Shown here one piece after another: positions 56,690-64,000 of a stretch of 64,000 nt of DNA. Made by a program: the position numbers and the translations under genes. The notes under the pieces are model-generated. The model was not told where the DNA came from. It saw only the letters and a list, made by a program, of their open reading frames with translations, and searched no databases. This DNA is from Actinobacteria bacterium UBA6100 (GTDB lineage Bacteria; Actinomycetota; Coriobacteriia; Anaerosomatales; Anaerosomataceae), in the NCBI GenBank assembly GCA_002423585.1, contig DIWS01000013.1, positions 124,001 through 188,000 on the forward strand. The letters are read 5' to 3'. Within the stretch, counting starts at the first letter, position 1. Each line of letters begins with the position of its first letter.

Positions 56690-59221
56690 GTGACCCGTCA
56701 GTACGAACCGCACGAGATCGAGGAGAAGTGGCAGGCAGTCTGGGATGCCGAGGGACTCTACTCGGTCACCGAAGACCCCGACAAGCCGAAGAAGTACGTC
56801 CTCGAGATGTTCCCGTACCCCTCCGGCGACATCCACATGGGTCACGTGCGCAACTACTCCATCGGCGATGTGGTGGCGCGATTCTCGACGATGAACGGCC
56901 ACAGCGTGCTGCATCCCATCGGCTGGGACGCCTTTGGCCTGCCCGCGGAGAACGCCGCGATCAAGAACGCCACCCACCCGGCCAAGTGGACGTACGCCAA
57001 CATCGAGACGCAGGCCGCCTCGTTCCGCCGAATGGGCTTCAGCTACGACCCCGAGCGCATGGTGCGCTCGTGCGACGTGGACTACTACCGCTGGGGTCAG
57101 TGGATCTTCCTCAAGTTCTGGGAGCGCGGGCTCGTCGAGCGCAAGAAGTCGCCGGTCAACTGGTGCCCGTCGTGCAAGACGGTGCTCGCCAACGAGCAGG
57201 TCATCGGCGACGGCGTCTGCTGGCGCTGCAAGAGCGTGGTCGAGAAGCGCGACCTCGAGCAGTGGTACTTCAAGATCACCGAGTACGCGCAGGAGCTCTT
57301 GGACGATCTCGACACGCTGCCGGGCTGGCCGGAGCGCGTGAAGACGATGCAGGCCAACTGGATCGGCCGGAGTGAGGGCGCCGAGGTTGACTTCGAACTG
57401 TGTGGTGCCGGCGGCGAAGCGTGTGGGCAGACGATCACGGTCTTCACCACGCGTCCTGACACGCTCTTCGGCTGCTCGTTCTTTCTGCTCGCGCCCGAGC
57501 ACCCGTTGGTGTCCGAGCTCACGGCGGGTACCGGATATGCGGCCGATGTGCAGGCCGTAGTGGCTGCCACCGCGCGGGAGACCGCGGTGGAGCGCGCGAG
57601 CGGTGAGGCCGAGAAGATCGGCGCGTTCACCGGACGCCACGTCGTCAACCCGGTGAACGGCGAGAAGGTGCCGGTGTGGGTGAGCAACTACGTGCTTATG
57701 GAGTACGGCACCGGCGCGGTCATGGCCGTACCCTCCGGCGACCAGCGCGACTTCGATTTCGCGCGCAAGTACGGCCTGCCGATCCCGCCCGTGGTGGTGG
57801 CCGAGGACGACCCGCTGATCAACGAGTTGTCCGGAGTCCACAGCCGCGTAGCGAACGACGTCCCGTGGGCCGAGGCCTACGACGGCTACGGCGTCATGGT
57901 GCAGTCGGGCGAGTTCACCGGGCTGCAGGGCGGCAAGGCGAGCGAGGGCATGAAGGCGGTCACCGGGTGGCTCGCCGAACGCGGCCAGGGCCGATTCTCC
58001 ATCAACTTCCGCCTGCGTGACTGGCTCATCTCGCGCCAGCGCTACTGGGGTAACCCGATCCCGGCGGTGCACTGCCCGTCGTGCGGGCTCGTCCCGGTTC
58101 CCGAGGAGCAGCTGCCCGTCGTTCTGCCGATGGAGGTCGACATCACCAAGGGCGAGACGCTCGCCGACCATCCGGAGTTCTACGAGACCACGTGTCCGAA
58201 GTGCGGCGGCGCGGCGAAGCGCGAGACCGACACGATGGATACGTTCACGTGCTCGAGCTGGTACTACTTCCGCTACTGCGACGCCCGCAACAGCGCGGAG
58301 GCCTTCGGGCGTGACAAGGCTGACTACTGGATGCCGGTGGACCAGTACATCGGCGGCATCGAGCACGCCATCCTGCACCTGCTCTACTCACGCTTCTTCA
58401 CTAAGGTGTTCGCGGATATGGGGCTCACCTCGGCACGCGAGCCCTTCACCAACCTGCTCACGCAGGGCATGGTGAAGAAAGACGGCGAGACGATGAGCAA
58501 GTCCAAGGGCAACGTGGTGGCACCCGAGGATATGGTGGCCCGCTACGGCGCCGACGCCCTGCGCGCGTTCATCCTGTTCATGGCGCCGCCCGACAAGGAC
58601 CTGGACTGGAACCAGGACGGCCTCGAGGGGATGTTCCGCTTCCTCACCAGGCTGTGGCGTTACGTGGAAGGGGCGGCCGGGGCCGGGAGCGCGGCGGCGC
58701 CGGCAGAGGATCCCGCGGCCAAGGCGCTCCTGCGCGAGCGACACCGGGTCGTGGGCAAGGTCACGGCCGACATCGAGGCGTTCGGCTTCAATACCGCGCT
58801 CTCGGCGATGATGGAACTGCTGAACGCGGCCGGCGACTACCGGAAGACCGTGCCGGCCGATGCGCGCGACGTCGCTCTCGAGCGCGAGGTGGCCGAGACG
58901 CTCGTGCTGCTGATCGCGCCGTTCGCCCCGCACATGGCCGAGGAGCTATGGCGCGAGGTGCTCGGCGGCGAGGGCTCCGTACACCGTCAGAGCTGGCCCG
59001 CGCACGACCCCGCGCTTGCCGCGGCCGACGAGGTGGAGATCGTCGTGCAGGTCAACGGTAAGGTGCGCGCGAAGCTCACGATGCCGGCCACTGCCGATGA
59101 CGCAACCGTGCGCGAGGCGGCACTCGCGCTGCCGAAGGTGATCGAGCATCTGGAGGGCCTGACGGTCCGCAAGGTCGTCGTGGTGCCCGGCAAGCTTGTG
59201 AGCGTGGTTGCGACCGCGTAG
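56690..59221 (+). CDS. leuS: Leucyl-tRNA synthetase
   Basis: 843 residues. Class I motifs: HIGH as IHMGH in FPYPSGDIHMGHVRNYSIGD (about residue 48) and KMSKS as ETMSKSKGNVV (about 601). The zinc finger CPSCKTVLA and CWRCKS is present, as is a CP1 editing domain (TTRPDTLFGCSF). It charges tRNA-Leu. GTG 56690 has GGAGG 6 nt upstream, whereas the ATG at 56651 has no site. A TACAAT at 56647-56652 is a probable -10 box. No T-box leader seen. Confidence 0.97.
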   Translation: MTRQYEPHEIEEKWQAVWDAEGLYSVTEDPDKPKKYVLEMFPYPSGDIHMGHVRNYSIGDVVARFSTMNGHSVLHPIGWDAFGLPAENAAIKNATHPAKWTYANIETQAASFRRMGFSYDPERMVRSCDVDYYRWGQWIFLKFWERGLVERKKSPVNWCPSCKTVLANEQVIGDGVCWRCKSVVEKRDLEQWYFKITEYAQELLDDLDTLPGWPERVKTMQANWIGRSEGAEVDFELCGAGGEACGQTITVFTTRPDTLFGCSFFLLAPEHPLVSELTAGTGYAADVQAVVAATARETAVERASGEAEKIGAFTGRHVVNPVNGEKVPVWVSNYVLMEYGTGAVMAVPSGDQRDFDFARKYGLPIPPVVVAEDDPLINELSGVHSRVANDVPWAEAYDGYGVMVQSGEFTGLQGGKASEGMKAVTGWLAERGQGRFSINFRLRDWLISRQRYWGNPIPAVHCPSCGLVPVPEEQLPVVLPMEVDITKGETLADHPEFYETTCPKCGGAAKRETDTMDTFTCSSWYYFRYCDARNSAEAFGRDKADYWMPVDQYIGGIEHAILHLLYSRFFTKVFADMGLTSAREPFTNLLTQGMVKKDGETMSKSKGNVVAPEDMVARYGADALRAFILFMAPPDKDLDWNQDGLEGMFRFLTRLWRYVEGAAGAGSAAAPAEDPAAKALLRERHRVVGKVTADIEAFGFNTALSAMMELLNAAGDYRKTVPADARDVALEREVAETLVLLIAPFAPHMAEELWREVLGGEGSVHRQSWPAHDPALAAADEVEIVVQVNGKVRAKLTMPATADDATVREAALALPKVIEHLEGLTVRKVVVVPGKLVSVVATA

Positions 59222-59309
59222 GTGCGCTGGTTCGGGCCGGCCGGTTCACATCCGGTTCAACTCGCGGTGTGGTCCGCGTAAGAGTCACGATCTACGCTAC
59301 TGATCGGAC

Positions 59310-59342
59310 GCCCCCTTCGTCCTCACGGACGGAGGGGGCTTT
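59310..59342 (+). terminator. Terminator after leuS
   Basis: 13-pair stem (59310-59322 with 59327-59339, one G-T), TCAC tetraloop, then TTTC. Its 3' arm is purine-rich and sits where the comEA ribosome site would be. Confidence 0.8.
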
Positions 59343-59343
59343 C

Positions 59344-60021
59344 GTGTCACCGGGGATGTCGGAGCGCGTTGCGGAACTGCTGGAGCGAGCGGGGCTCGCC
59401 CGGCTGCACCCTCGCACGCAGAAGGCGGTCGTCGCCCTGGCTCTGCTCACGATCGGTCTCGGCCTGTGGCGGTTCTGGCCCTCGGCGCCTGCGCCGGAGG
59501 TCGCGTTCGATGATGCCCCGCCCGAGGCCGCGAGCACGCCCGTGGGCGATGGGGCACCGGCGGAGGTCGAGGCGCAGATCGTCGTCCATGTGGTCGGGGC
59601 CGTGATGCGTCCGGGGGTCTATGCGCTTCCCGCCGGTAGCAGGGCCGCCGACGCCATCGAGATGGCGGGTGGTGGCCTCGGCAACGCAGCGCTGCAGAGC
59701 CTCAACCTGGCGCGGATACTGGCCGACGGTGAGCAGGTCTACGTGCCCACGGCGGACGAGGTGGCGGCGGGAGTGGTGTCGCCGCCGGCGGTCCCCGGCG
59801 TTGCGGGCACGAGCGCGGACGCCGGGGGACTGGTCGACATCAACCGCGCATCTGCAGCGGAGCTCGACGCCCTGCCCGGGGTCGGCCCGTCCACGGCGCA
59901 GAAGATCGTGGACGACCGGGAGGCCAACGGTCCGTTCTCCTCGCCCGAGGACCTGATGCGTGTGTCCGGCATCGGTGCGAAGAAGTTCGACGCGCTCAAG
60001 GACCTGGTGACATGCGGATGA
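59344..60021 (+). CDS. comEA: ComEA competence DNA-binding protein
   Basis: 225 residues. Membrane helix near 28-45 (KAVVALALLTIGLGLWRFW), an Ala/Pro linker, an SLBB domain (VVHVVGAVMRPGVYALPAGS) and a C-terminal helix-hairpin-helix pair (VDINRASAAELDALPGVGPS). It receives double-stranded DNA outside the membrane for uptake. GTG 59344 follows AGGGGG of the terminator arm at 5 nt; ATG 59356 is an alternative. The frame runs back to 59269 through the terminator, which is less likely. It overlaps comEC by 10 nt. Confidence 0.88.
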   Translation: MSPGMSERVAELLERAGLARLHPRTQKAVVALALLTIGLGLWRFWPSAPAPEVAFDDAPPEAASTPVGDGAPAEVEAQIVVHVVGAVMRPGVYALPAGSRAADAIEMAGGGLGNAALQSLNLARILADGEQVYVPTADEVAAGVVSPPAVPGVAGTSADAGGLVDINRASAAELDALPGVGPSTAQKIVDDREANGPFSSPEDLMRVSGIGAKKFDALKDLVTCG

Positions 60022-62789
60022 ACGAGGCGCCCGAGCGGCCGCCCATCCCCACCATCGCCTGGTTCGCGGCTGCGATGTGCGCCGCCGCTGCGGCGGCCGA
60101 GATGCTCGCGTGGAAGGCCGGTCTGGCGGCAGCTGTGGTCTTTGCGGCTGCATCGACTGCGATCACGCTGGGAGCGTGGGCGGGCAGGAGGAGTATCCGA
60201 CATGCCGGCGCCGTCGCCGTGGTGCTGGTGGCATGCGCGGGGGCGACCGCGGGCGCGAGTCTCTCGGTGATGCAGTTCAGGGCCTGGGAGGACGAGGGCG
60301 CGATCGTGGCCGACTGCGGAGCGCGCGAGTGGACGGGCGTGGTCGAGGCCGACGCGATGGAGGGGCAGTATGGCGCGGTCGTGCGGGTGCGCATCCGGGG
60401 CGGGCCGCTCGACGGTGCACACGTGCGCGTCGGGTGGCCGGAGGGGGAGTGCGTGCCGGACCTCGGCCGCACGGTGCGCTTCTCGGCCATCCTCAAGCCG
60501 CTTCCCCGGGGGGAGCCCTGGGCGCGTCGCGTCGCGCGCTCCGGGGTGTGCGCCACCGGGACGGCCTGGCGAGCGGAGACCGGCGCGTGGCGCAGCGGTC
60601 CGCTGGGCTCACTGTTCGCATGGCGCGCGGGCATGCTCGTACGCATGCACGATGTGCCGGGCGTCGGCGGCGATCTGGCCGAGGGGATCGTGCTCGGCGA
60701 TCGGCGGCGTCTGATCGGCACGGATACAGAGGAGGACTTCCGGATCCTCGGCCTCACGCATCTCGTGGCGGTCTCGGGGTCGCACCTGGCTGCGGCGTGC
60801 GCGGCGGTGGCGTTCATCGGGACGATGTTGCGCGTGCCGAGACGCCCACTCGTGATCGCCACCGTGTGCGCCGGTGCGGTGTACGCGGTCGTGACCGGGC
60901 TGCCGTACTCGGCGATGCGGTCACTGCTCATGCTGGTGGTGGGCGGGTTGGGGCAACTGGTGGGTCGCCGGAGTGATGGGATCGCCTCGCTTTCGGGTGC
61001 TCTCATCGCGGTGCTGACGAGCGGGCCCTGGGCGGTCTTCGACCTGGGACTGCAGCTCTCGGCGCTTGCGGTGGGCGGGCTCCTGCTGTTCGGCGACCTC
61101 GCGGCCGTGTGGGCGACCTCCGGGACAACCGGGTGGTGGCGCCGGATGGGGCAGGCTCTGTCGCTCACGCTGGTGGCGCAGTTCACCACAGTGCCGGTTG
61201 TGGCTGCAGGCTTCGGCATGGTCTCACTGCTCGCACCCGTGGCGAACCTGATCGCCGGCCCACTCGTCGCTGTGGCGATGCTCGTCGGGCTGGCCGGGTC
61301 GGTGATCGGCAGCGTCGTGCCGCCGGTCGGGGCTCTCGGTGCGCAGGCGGCGGCTTCGGTGCTCGGAGCGACCGCATGGGTGGCAGCCGTGCTCGCGCAG
61401 CTTCCGGGTGCCGCAGTCGCACTGAACGGGGGATGGCTGCTGGCTGGTGCGTCGTGTCTGTGCGCGGCCGTCCTGTGGTGGTGGTGGCCGCTTCCGCGCG
61501 GCCCGCGCGGGGGAGCGCGCTTCCTCGGCGCCTCGGTGGTGTGCTCGCTCGCCTTGGCGCTCGGACCGGCGCCGATCAGGCAGTGTACGGTCACCGTCCT
61601 TGATGTCGGACAGGGCGACGCCATCCTCGTGCGCGACAGCGGCCGGACGATGCTCGTGGATACCGGCCCTGACGATCTGGTGCTTCGGCGTGCGCTCGCG
61701 CGCGAGGGCATCAGGCGTATCGATGTCGTGGTGTTGACGCACGCGCACGGCGATCATACGGGTGGCGCCGGGGGGCTTGTCGGCGTGACCGAGGTCGGGT
61801 GGATCGGGGTCCCCGGGGTCGCGCGGGCTGGCGACTCTGAGTCGACCACGGCCCGCGATCCGATGCCGAGGAGCACTTCATGGGACGGTCCGGACAGTCC
61901 GGTGCGGGAGCTTGTGGCGGGTGACCGGTGGCGCGTGGGAGGGACGACCGTCGAGGTGCTCTGGCCGTTGTCCGATGCCCCCGGCGACCTTTCGACGAAC
62001 GACACCAGCGTAGTCCTCGCACTCAGTCGCGGCCCGTTCGACATGGTGCTCACGGGTGATGCCGAGGGTCGCGTGCAGCAGGCGCTGCTCGCAGCGGGCA
62101 CGCTCACGGAAGTGGAGGTGCTCAAGGTCCCCCATCATGGCAGCACGAATGGCCTCACGGCCGACGGGCTCGCAGGGTGGTCGCCGAACGACGCGATCAT
62201 CAGTGTCGGCGAGGGCAACGACTTCGGTCATCCGGCGCCGGAGACGCTCGCGCTGTTCGACAGCGCTCGCGTGCGCGTCTTCCGGACCGATCTCGATGGG
62301 GACGTGACCGTCGTCGTGGGTGGCTCCGGGTATCGGGTGGAGCGGGACCGGCGTGGAAGCCGCGACGTGGTTCGTGCGAGAATGCGAAGGGCCGCGGCGG
62401 TCGCTGCGGGTGTCACATCGCCGCAACTCGATGTCGTCCGGAAAGGACCCCGTGGCAGTCAAGACCAAAGGCGTGGAGGATCTCTCCAGCGTGTACCTGA
62501 TCTTCGGCAACGAGGAATTGTTGCTGGATCGCGCGCTCCACCGGCTCAAGGACCGCATCGCCGAGGTCGCCGACCTCGACTTCAACTACGAGGCCTTCGA
62601 CGGGGAGACCGCCGACGCATTCGCGGTCGTGGCGGCCGCGAACACGCTACCGTTCGCATCCGAGCGACGTCTCGTGACCGTGCGCGGGGTCGACCGCATG
62701 TCGACGGCGGCCCAGGCCGTCCTTGCCGAGTACGCGAAGGACCCGGCGCCTTCGGCATGTCTGGTGCTCGTCGCCACGAAGATCCGTAA
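60012..62789 (+). CDS. comEC: ComEC/Rec2 DNA uptake channel
   Basis: 925 residues as an open frame. An N-terminal domain (DUF4131) and about ten helices form the competence channel (HLVAVSGSHLAAA, GLPYSAMRSLLML). A metallo-beta-lactamase-like domain starts near 530 (VLDVGQGDAILVRD, LTHAHGDHTGG at about 575, VPHHGSTNG near 706). Family members end near residue 780 (base 62345). The last 145 codons are Arg/Gly-rich and run 338 nt into holA, with no early stop in any frame. So the real end could be earlier by a frame error, or the overlap is genuine. Confidence 0.85.
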   Translation: MRMNEAPERPPIPTIAWFAAAMCAAAAAAEMLAWKAGLAAAVVFAAASTAITLGAWAGRRSIRHAGAVAVVLVACAGATAGASLSVMQFRAWEDEGAIVADCGAREWTGVVEADAMEGQYGAVVRVRIRGGPLDGAHVRVGWPEGECVPDLGRTVRFSAILKPLPRGEPWARRVARSGVCATGTAWRAETGAWRSGPLGSLFAWRAGMLVRMHDVPGVGGDLAEGIVLGDRRRLIGTDTEEDFRILGLTHLVAVSGSHLAAACAAVAFIGTMLRVPRRPLVIATVCAGAVYAVVTGLPYSAMRSLLMLVVGGLGQLVGRRSDGIASLSGALIAVLTSGPWAVFDLGLQLSALAVGGLLLFGDLAAVWATSGTTGWWRRMGQALSLTLVAQFTTVPVVAAGFGMVSLLAPVANLIAGPLVAVAMLVGLAGSVIGSVVPPVGALGAQAAASVLGATAWVAAVLAQLPGAAVALNGGWLLAGASCLCAAVLWWWWPLPRGPRGGARFLGASVVCSLALALGPAPIRQCTVTVLDVGQGDAILVRDSGRTMLVDTGPDDLVLRRALAREGIRRIDVVVLTHAHGDHTGGAGGLVGVTEVGWIGVPGVARAGDSESTTARDPMPRSTSWDGPDSPVRELVAGDRWRVGGTTVEVLWPLSDAPGDLSTNDTSVVLALSRGPFDMVLTGDAEGRVQQALLAAGTLTEVEVLKVPHHGSTNGLTADGLAGWSPNDAIISVGEGNDFGHPAPETLALFDSARVRVFRTDLDGDVTVVVGGSGYRVERDRRGSRDVVRARMRRAAAVAAGVTSPQLDVVRKGPRGSQDQRRGGSLQRVPDLRQRGIVAGSRAPPAQGPHRRGRRPRLQLRGLRRGDRRRIRGRGGREHATVRIRATSRDRARGRPHVDGGPGRPCRVREGPGAFGMSGARRHEDP

Positions 62790-63438
62790 GGACTCGAAGC
62801 TCTACAAAGCCGTCCAGGCGCTCGGCGGGGTCTTCGAGTACACCGCGCCCAAGAAGAGTGAGTATCCGTCGTGGGTGATGGACCTGTTCCGCTCGAAGGG
62901 ACGCACCATGAACGCCGACGGAGCCTCGGCGCTGGTCCGCGCTGTGGGCCGTGACCTGCGCAGGCTTGAGATCGAGGCCGAGAAGATCATCGCCTACGCG
63001 GGCGAGCGCACGGATCTCTCGCGCGACGATGTCGTGAGTGTCGTGGCGCAGACCGCACCGGTATCGGTCTTCGACTTCCTGAACGCCCTCGGCGCTCGTG
63101 AGTGCGGCGGCGCGTTCACTCTGCTCGACGATCTCATAGCCGATGGCCAGGATCTCCATGGCATCCATGCGATGACGATCCGCCATCTTCGCACGCTCGT
63201 CAGTGCGCGTGCGTTGATCGATAGGGGGGCGAAGCAGAGCGATGTGCAGCGCTCGGTGGGCATGGCCGAGTGGCAGGCGCGTGTCGCCATGGAACAGGCG
63301 AGGCGCTTCCGTGCCGAGGAGTTGTCCCGGGCGCTCATGGATGCAGCTGCCCTGGAGGCTCGCATGAAGACGGGCCAAGGGGACCCACGGGTGCTCTTCG
63401 AGGTGTGGCTCGCCGGAGTCTGTCACCGAGAGCCCTAG
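62452..63438 (+). CDS. holA: DNA polymerase III subunit delta
   Basis: 328 residues, the usual size. SSVYLIFGNEELLLDRALHR at the N-terminus and the NYEAFDGETADAF block identify HolA, the clamp-loader wrench that opens the beta clamp. GTG 62452 has GAAAGG 5 nt upstream; ATG 62431 has no site, and codons before it (to 62320) belong to comEC. comEA-comEC-holA-rpsT is a common order. Ends before a strong terminator. Confidence 0.93.
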   Translation: MAVKTKGVEDLSSVYLIFGNEELLLDRALHRLKDRIAEVADLDFNYEAFDGETADAFAVVAAANTLPFASERRLVTVRGVDRMSTAAQAVLAEYAKDPAPSACLVLVATKIRKDSKLYKAVQALGGVFEYTAPKKSEYPSWVMDLFRSKGRTMNADGASALVRAVGRDLRRLEIEAEKIIAYAGERTDLSRDDVVSVVAQTAPVSVFDFLNALGARECGGAFTLLDDLIADGQDLHGIHAMTIRHLRTLVSARALIDRGAKQSDVQRSVGMAEWQARVAMEQARRFRAEELSRALMDAAALEARMKTGQGDPRVLFEVWLAGVCHREP

Positions 63439-63441
63439 GGA

Positions 63442-63479
63442 ACGCACGAAGGGCCGGGAATCCCCGGCCCTTCGTGCGT
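63442..63479. terminator. Bidirectional terminator between holA and rpsT
   Basis: Perfect 17-pair stem (63442-63458 with 63463-63479), tetraloop AATC. It serves both convergent genes. Confidence 0.88.
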
Positions 63480-63497
63480 ACCAGTCGCTACGTGTGA

Positions 63498-63764
63498 TCA
63501 GTCTGCGATCGCGTTGACCTTGGCCATCACGCCCGACTTACGGTTGGCGGCCTGGTTCTTGTGGATGACGCCGGCGCTGGCGGCCTTGTCGAGTGCGCGG
63601 GTCGCCTGGCGAGCTGCGTCCTGTGCCGCCGCCTTGTCGCCTGCGGCGACTGCGGTCTCGACTCGCTTGATCGCCGTCTTGAGCGACGACTTCACGGCCT
63701 TGTTGCGCATACGCGCCTTCTCGTTGGTGAGAATGCGTTTCTTCTGGCTCTTGATGTTTGCCAC
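63498..63764 (-). CDS. rpsT: 30S ribosomal protein S20
   Basis: 88 residues, Lys/Ala/Arg-rich. ANIKSQKKRILTNEKARMRN at the N-terminus and HKNQAANRKSGVMAKVN near the C-terminus match S20. It binds 16S rRNA. GTG 63764 with GGAGGA upstream. Opposite strand to holA, as usual. Confidence 0.97.
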   Translation of the reverse strand: MANIKSQKKRILTNEKARMRNKAVKSSLKTAIKRVETAVAAGDKAAAQDAARQATRALDKAASAGVIHKNQAANRKSGVMAKVNAIAD

Positions 63765-63831
63765 GGTGCTCTTGTTCCTCCGTCATGAATCGGATGGTGC
63801 CCGTCGCAGTGGGGTGCTGACGAACCTGCAA

Positions 63832-63860
63832 AGGATAGCACAGGGTCCAGGGAGCGCCAA
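63832..63860 (-). promoter_or_regulatory. Promoter of rpsT
   Basis: On the minus strand TTGGCG (63860-63855), 17-bp spacer, TATCCT (63837-63832), 67 bp upstream of the start codon. Confidence 0.65.
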
Positions 63861-63959
63861 CACCAGGCTTCACATGCGGCGGCAGGTCCACGCCTGAATG
63901 GCCGGAAAGGCACAGGGATCGTGGTGTGCGAGGCGTTGCGTGATGTGATGCACAGCCTA

Positions 63960-63989
63960 TTGTTCGTCGTCCGCCGATGATGCTAATGT
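63960..63989 (+). promoter_or_regulatory. Possible promoter reading out of the window
   Basis: TTGTTC (63960-63965), 18-bp spacer, TAATGT (63984-63989), at the right edge. The gene it would serve lies outside. Nothing coding is seen in 63861-64000. Confidence 0.35.
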
Positions 63990-64000
63990 TAACTCGGCTG

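Noticed and set aside
56402..58378. 658-codon minus-strand frame opposite leuS
   Set aside because: leuS motifs are complete on the plus strand; the antisense product has no recognisable family.
1..64000. CRISPR arrays, insertion sequences, prophage or integrase genes
   Set aside because: No regular repeat-spacer pattern, transposase, integrase or attachment-like duplication was seen; both tRNAs are followed by ordinary genes.

Overview
The window is a GC-rich chromosome segment (roughly two thirds G+C) carrying about 60 genes. Gene density is high, stop/start overlaps such as ATGA and GTGA are common, and GTG/TTG starts are frequent. The gene content suggests an anaerobic or microaerobic actinobacterium, most likely of the Coriobacteriia: an Rnf complex in the order CDGEAB, a membrane-bound uptake hydrogenase, ferredoxins, Crp-type regulation and a heme pathway ending in HemY. 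This placement is inference from gene content and base composition; no rRNA is present. I saw no mobile element, prophage, CRISPR array or tRNA-linked island.

Layout. 1-4150: heme synthesis (the 3' end of ferrochelatase, then two tandem HemY-type porphyrinogen oxidases) and an inositol-monophosphatase-family gene. 4221-6158: a one-piece transketolase. 6174-10369 (minus strand): hydrogenase operon hyaA-hyaB-hyaC-hyaD. 10370-10954: a non-coding region rich in inverted repeats. 10955-14378: DUF2249 protein, HAD hydrolase, Crp/Fnr regulator, cytochrome-b5-like protein and an RNA uridine methyltransferase. 14534-19933: a receiver-PilT fusion, a probable operon OsmC / GT2 / LmbE-BshB-like deacetylase / BshC-like protein, and a ferredoxin. 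20002-26726: plsY, a lipid kinase, tRNA-Arg, an EF-G-like GTPase, a lipoprotein cyclophilin, a TPR protein and ndk. 26879-32785: rnfCDGEAB plus NusG-II and Gx-type genes. 32809-39176: radC and the cell-shape cluster mreBCD-mrdA-rodA. 39198-44241: DUF697, the radical SAM/DUF2344 pair and RNase G. 44353-51802: rplU-rpmA-obgE-proB-proA-nadD-yqeK-LytR_C-rsfS. 51799-55970: a DMT permease and a 1038-residue FAD/Fe-S oxidoreductase under a palindrome-flanked promoter. 56055 to the end: tRNA-Ala, a chagasin-like inhibitor, leuS, comEA-comEC-holA and rpsT.

The most important observation is that the hydrogenase large subunit is a selenoprotein. Its frame meets TGA exactly where the first Cys of the C-terminal nickel-binding DPCxxCxxH motif belongs. 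It continues in frame as Ile-Gly-Cys-Ala-Val-His plus a short tail, and reaches a TAG that abuts the hyaC start codon. A 7-bp hairpin with a 6-nt loop lies 10 nt after the TGA, where a bacterial SECIS element is expected. The small subunit has a fourth Cys at the medial-cluster position that is usually Pro, as in known [NiFeSe] enzymes. A conventional gene call would end 27 codons early and lose the active site.

How the genes fit together. Hydrogenase (H2 oxidation feeding a membrane cytochrome b) and Rnf (ferredoxin:NAD+ coupling to an ion gradient) are the energy modules. The Crp/Fnr regulator, the DUF2249 and cytochrome-b5-like proteins and the heme genes fit a redox-responsive respiratory lifestyle. 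Most of the right half is conserved housekeeping: cell wall and shape, ribosome, proline and NAD synthesis, and competence.
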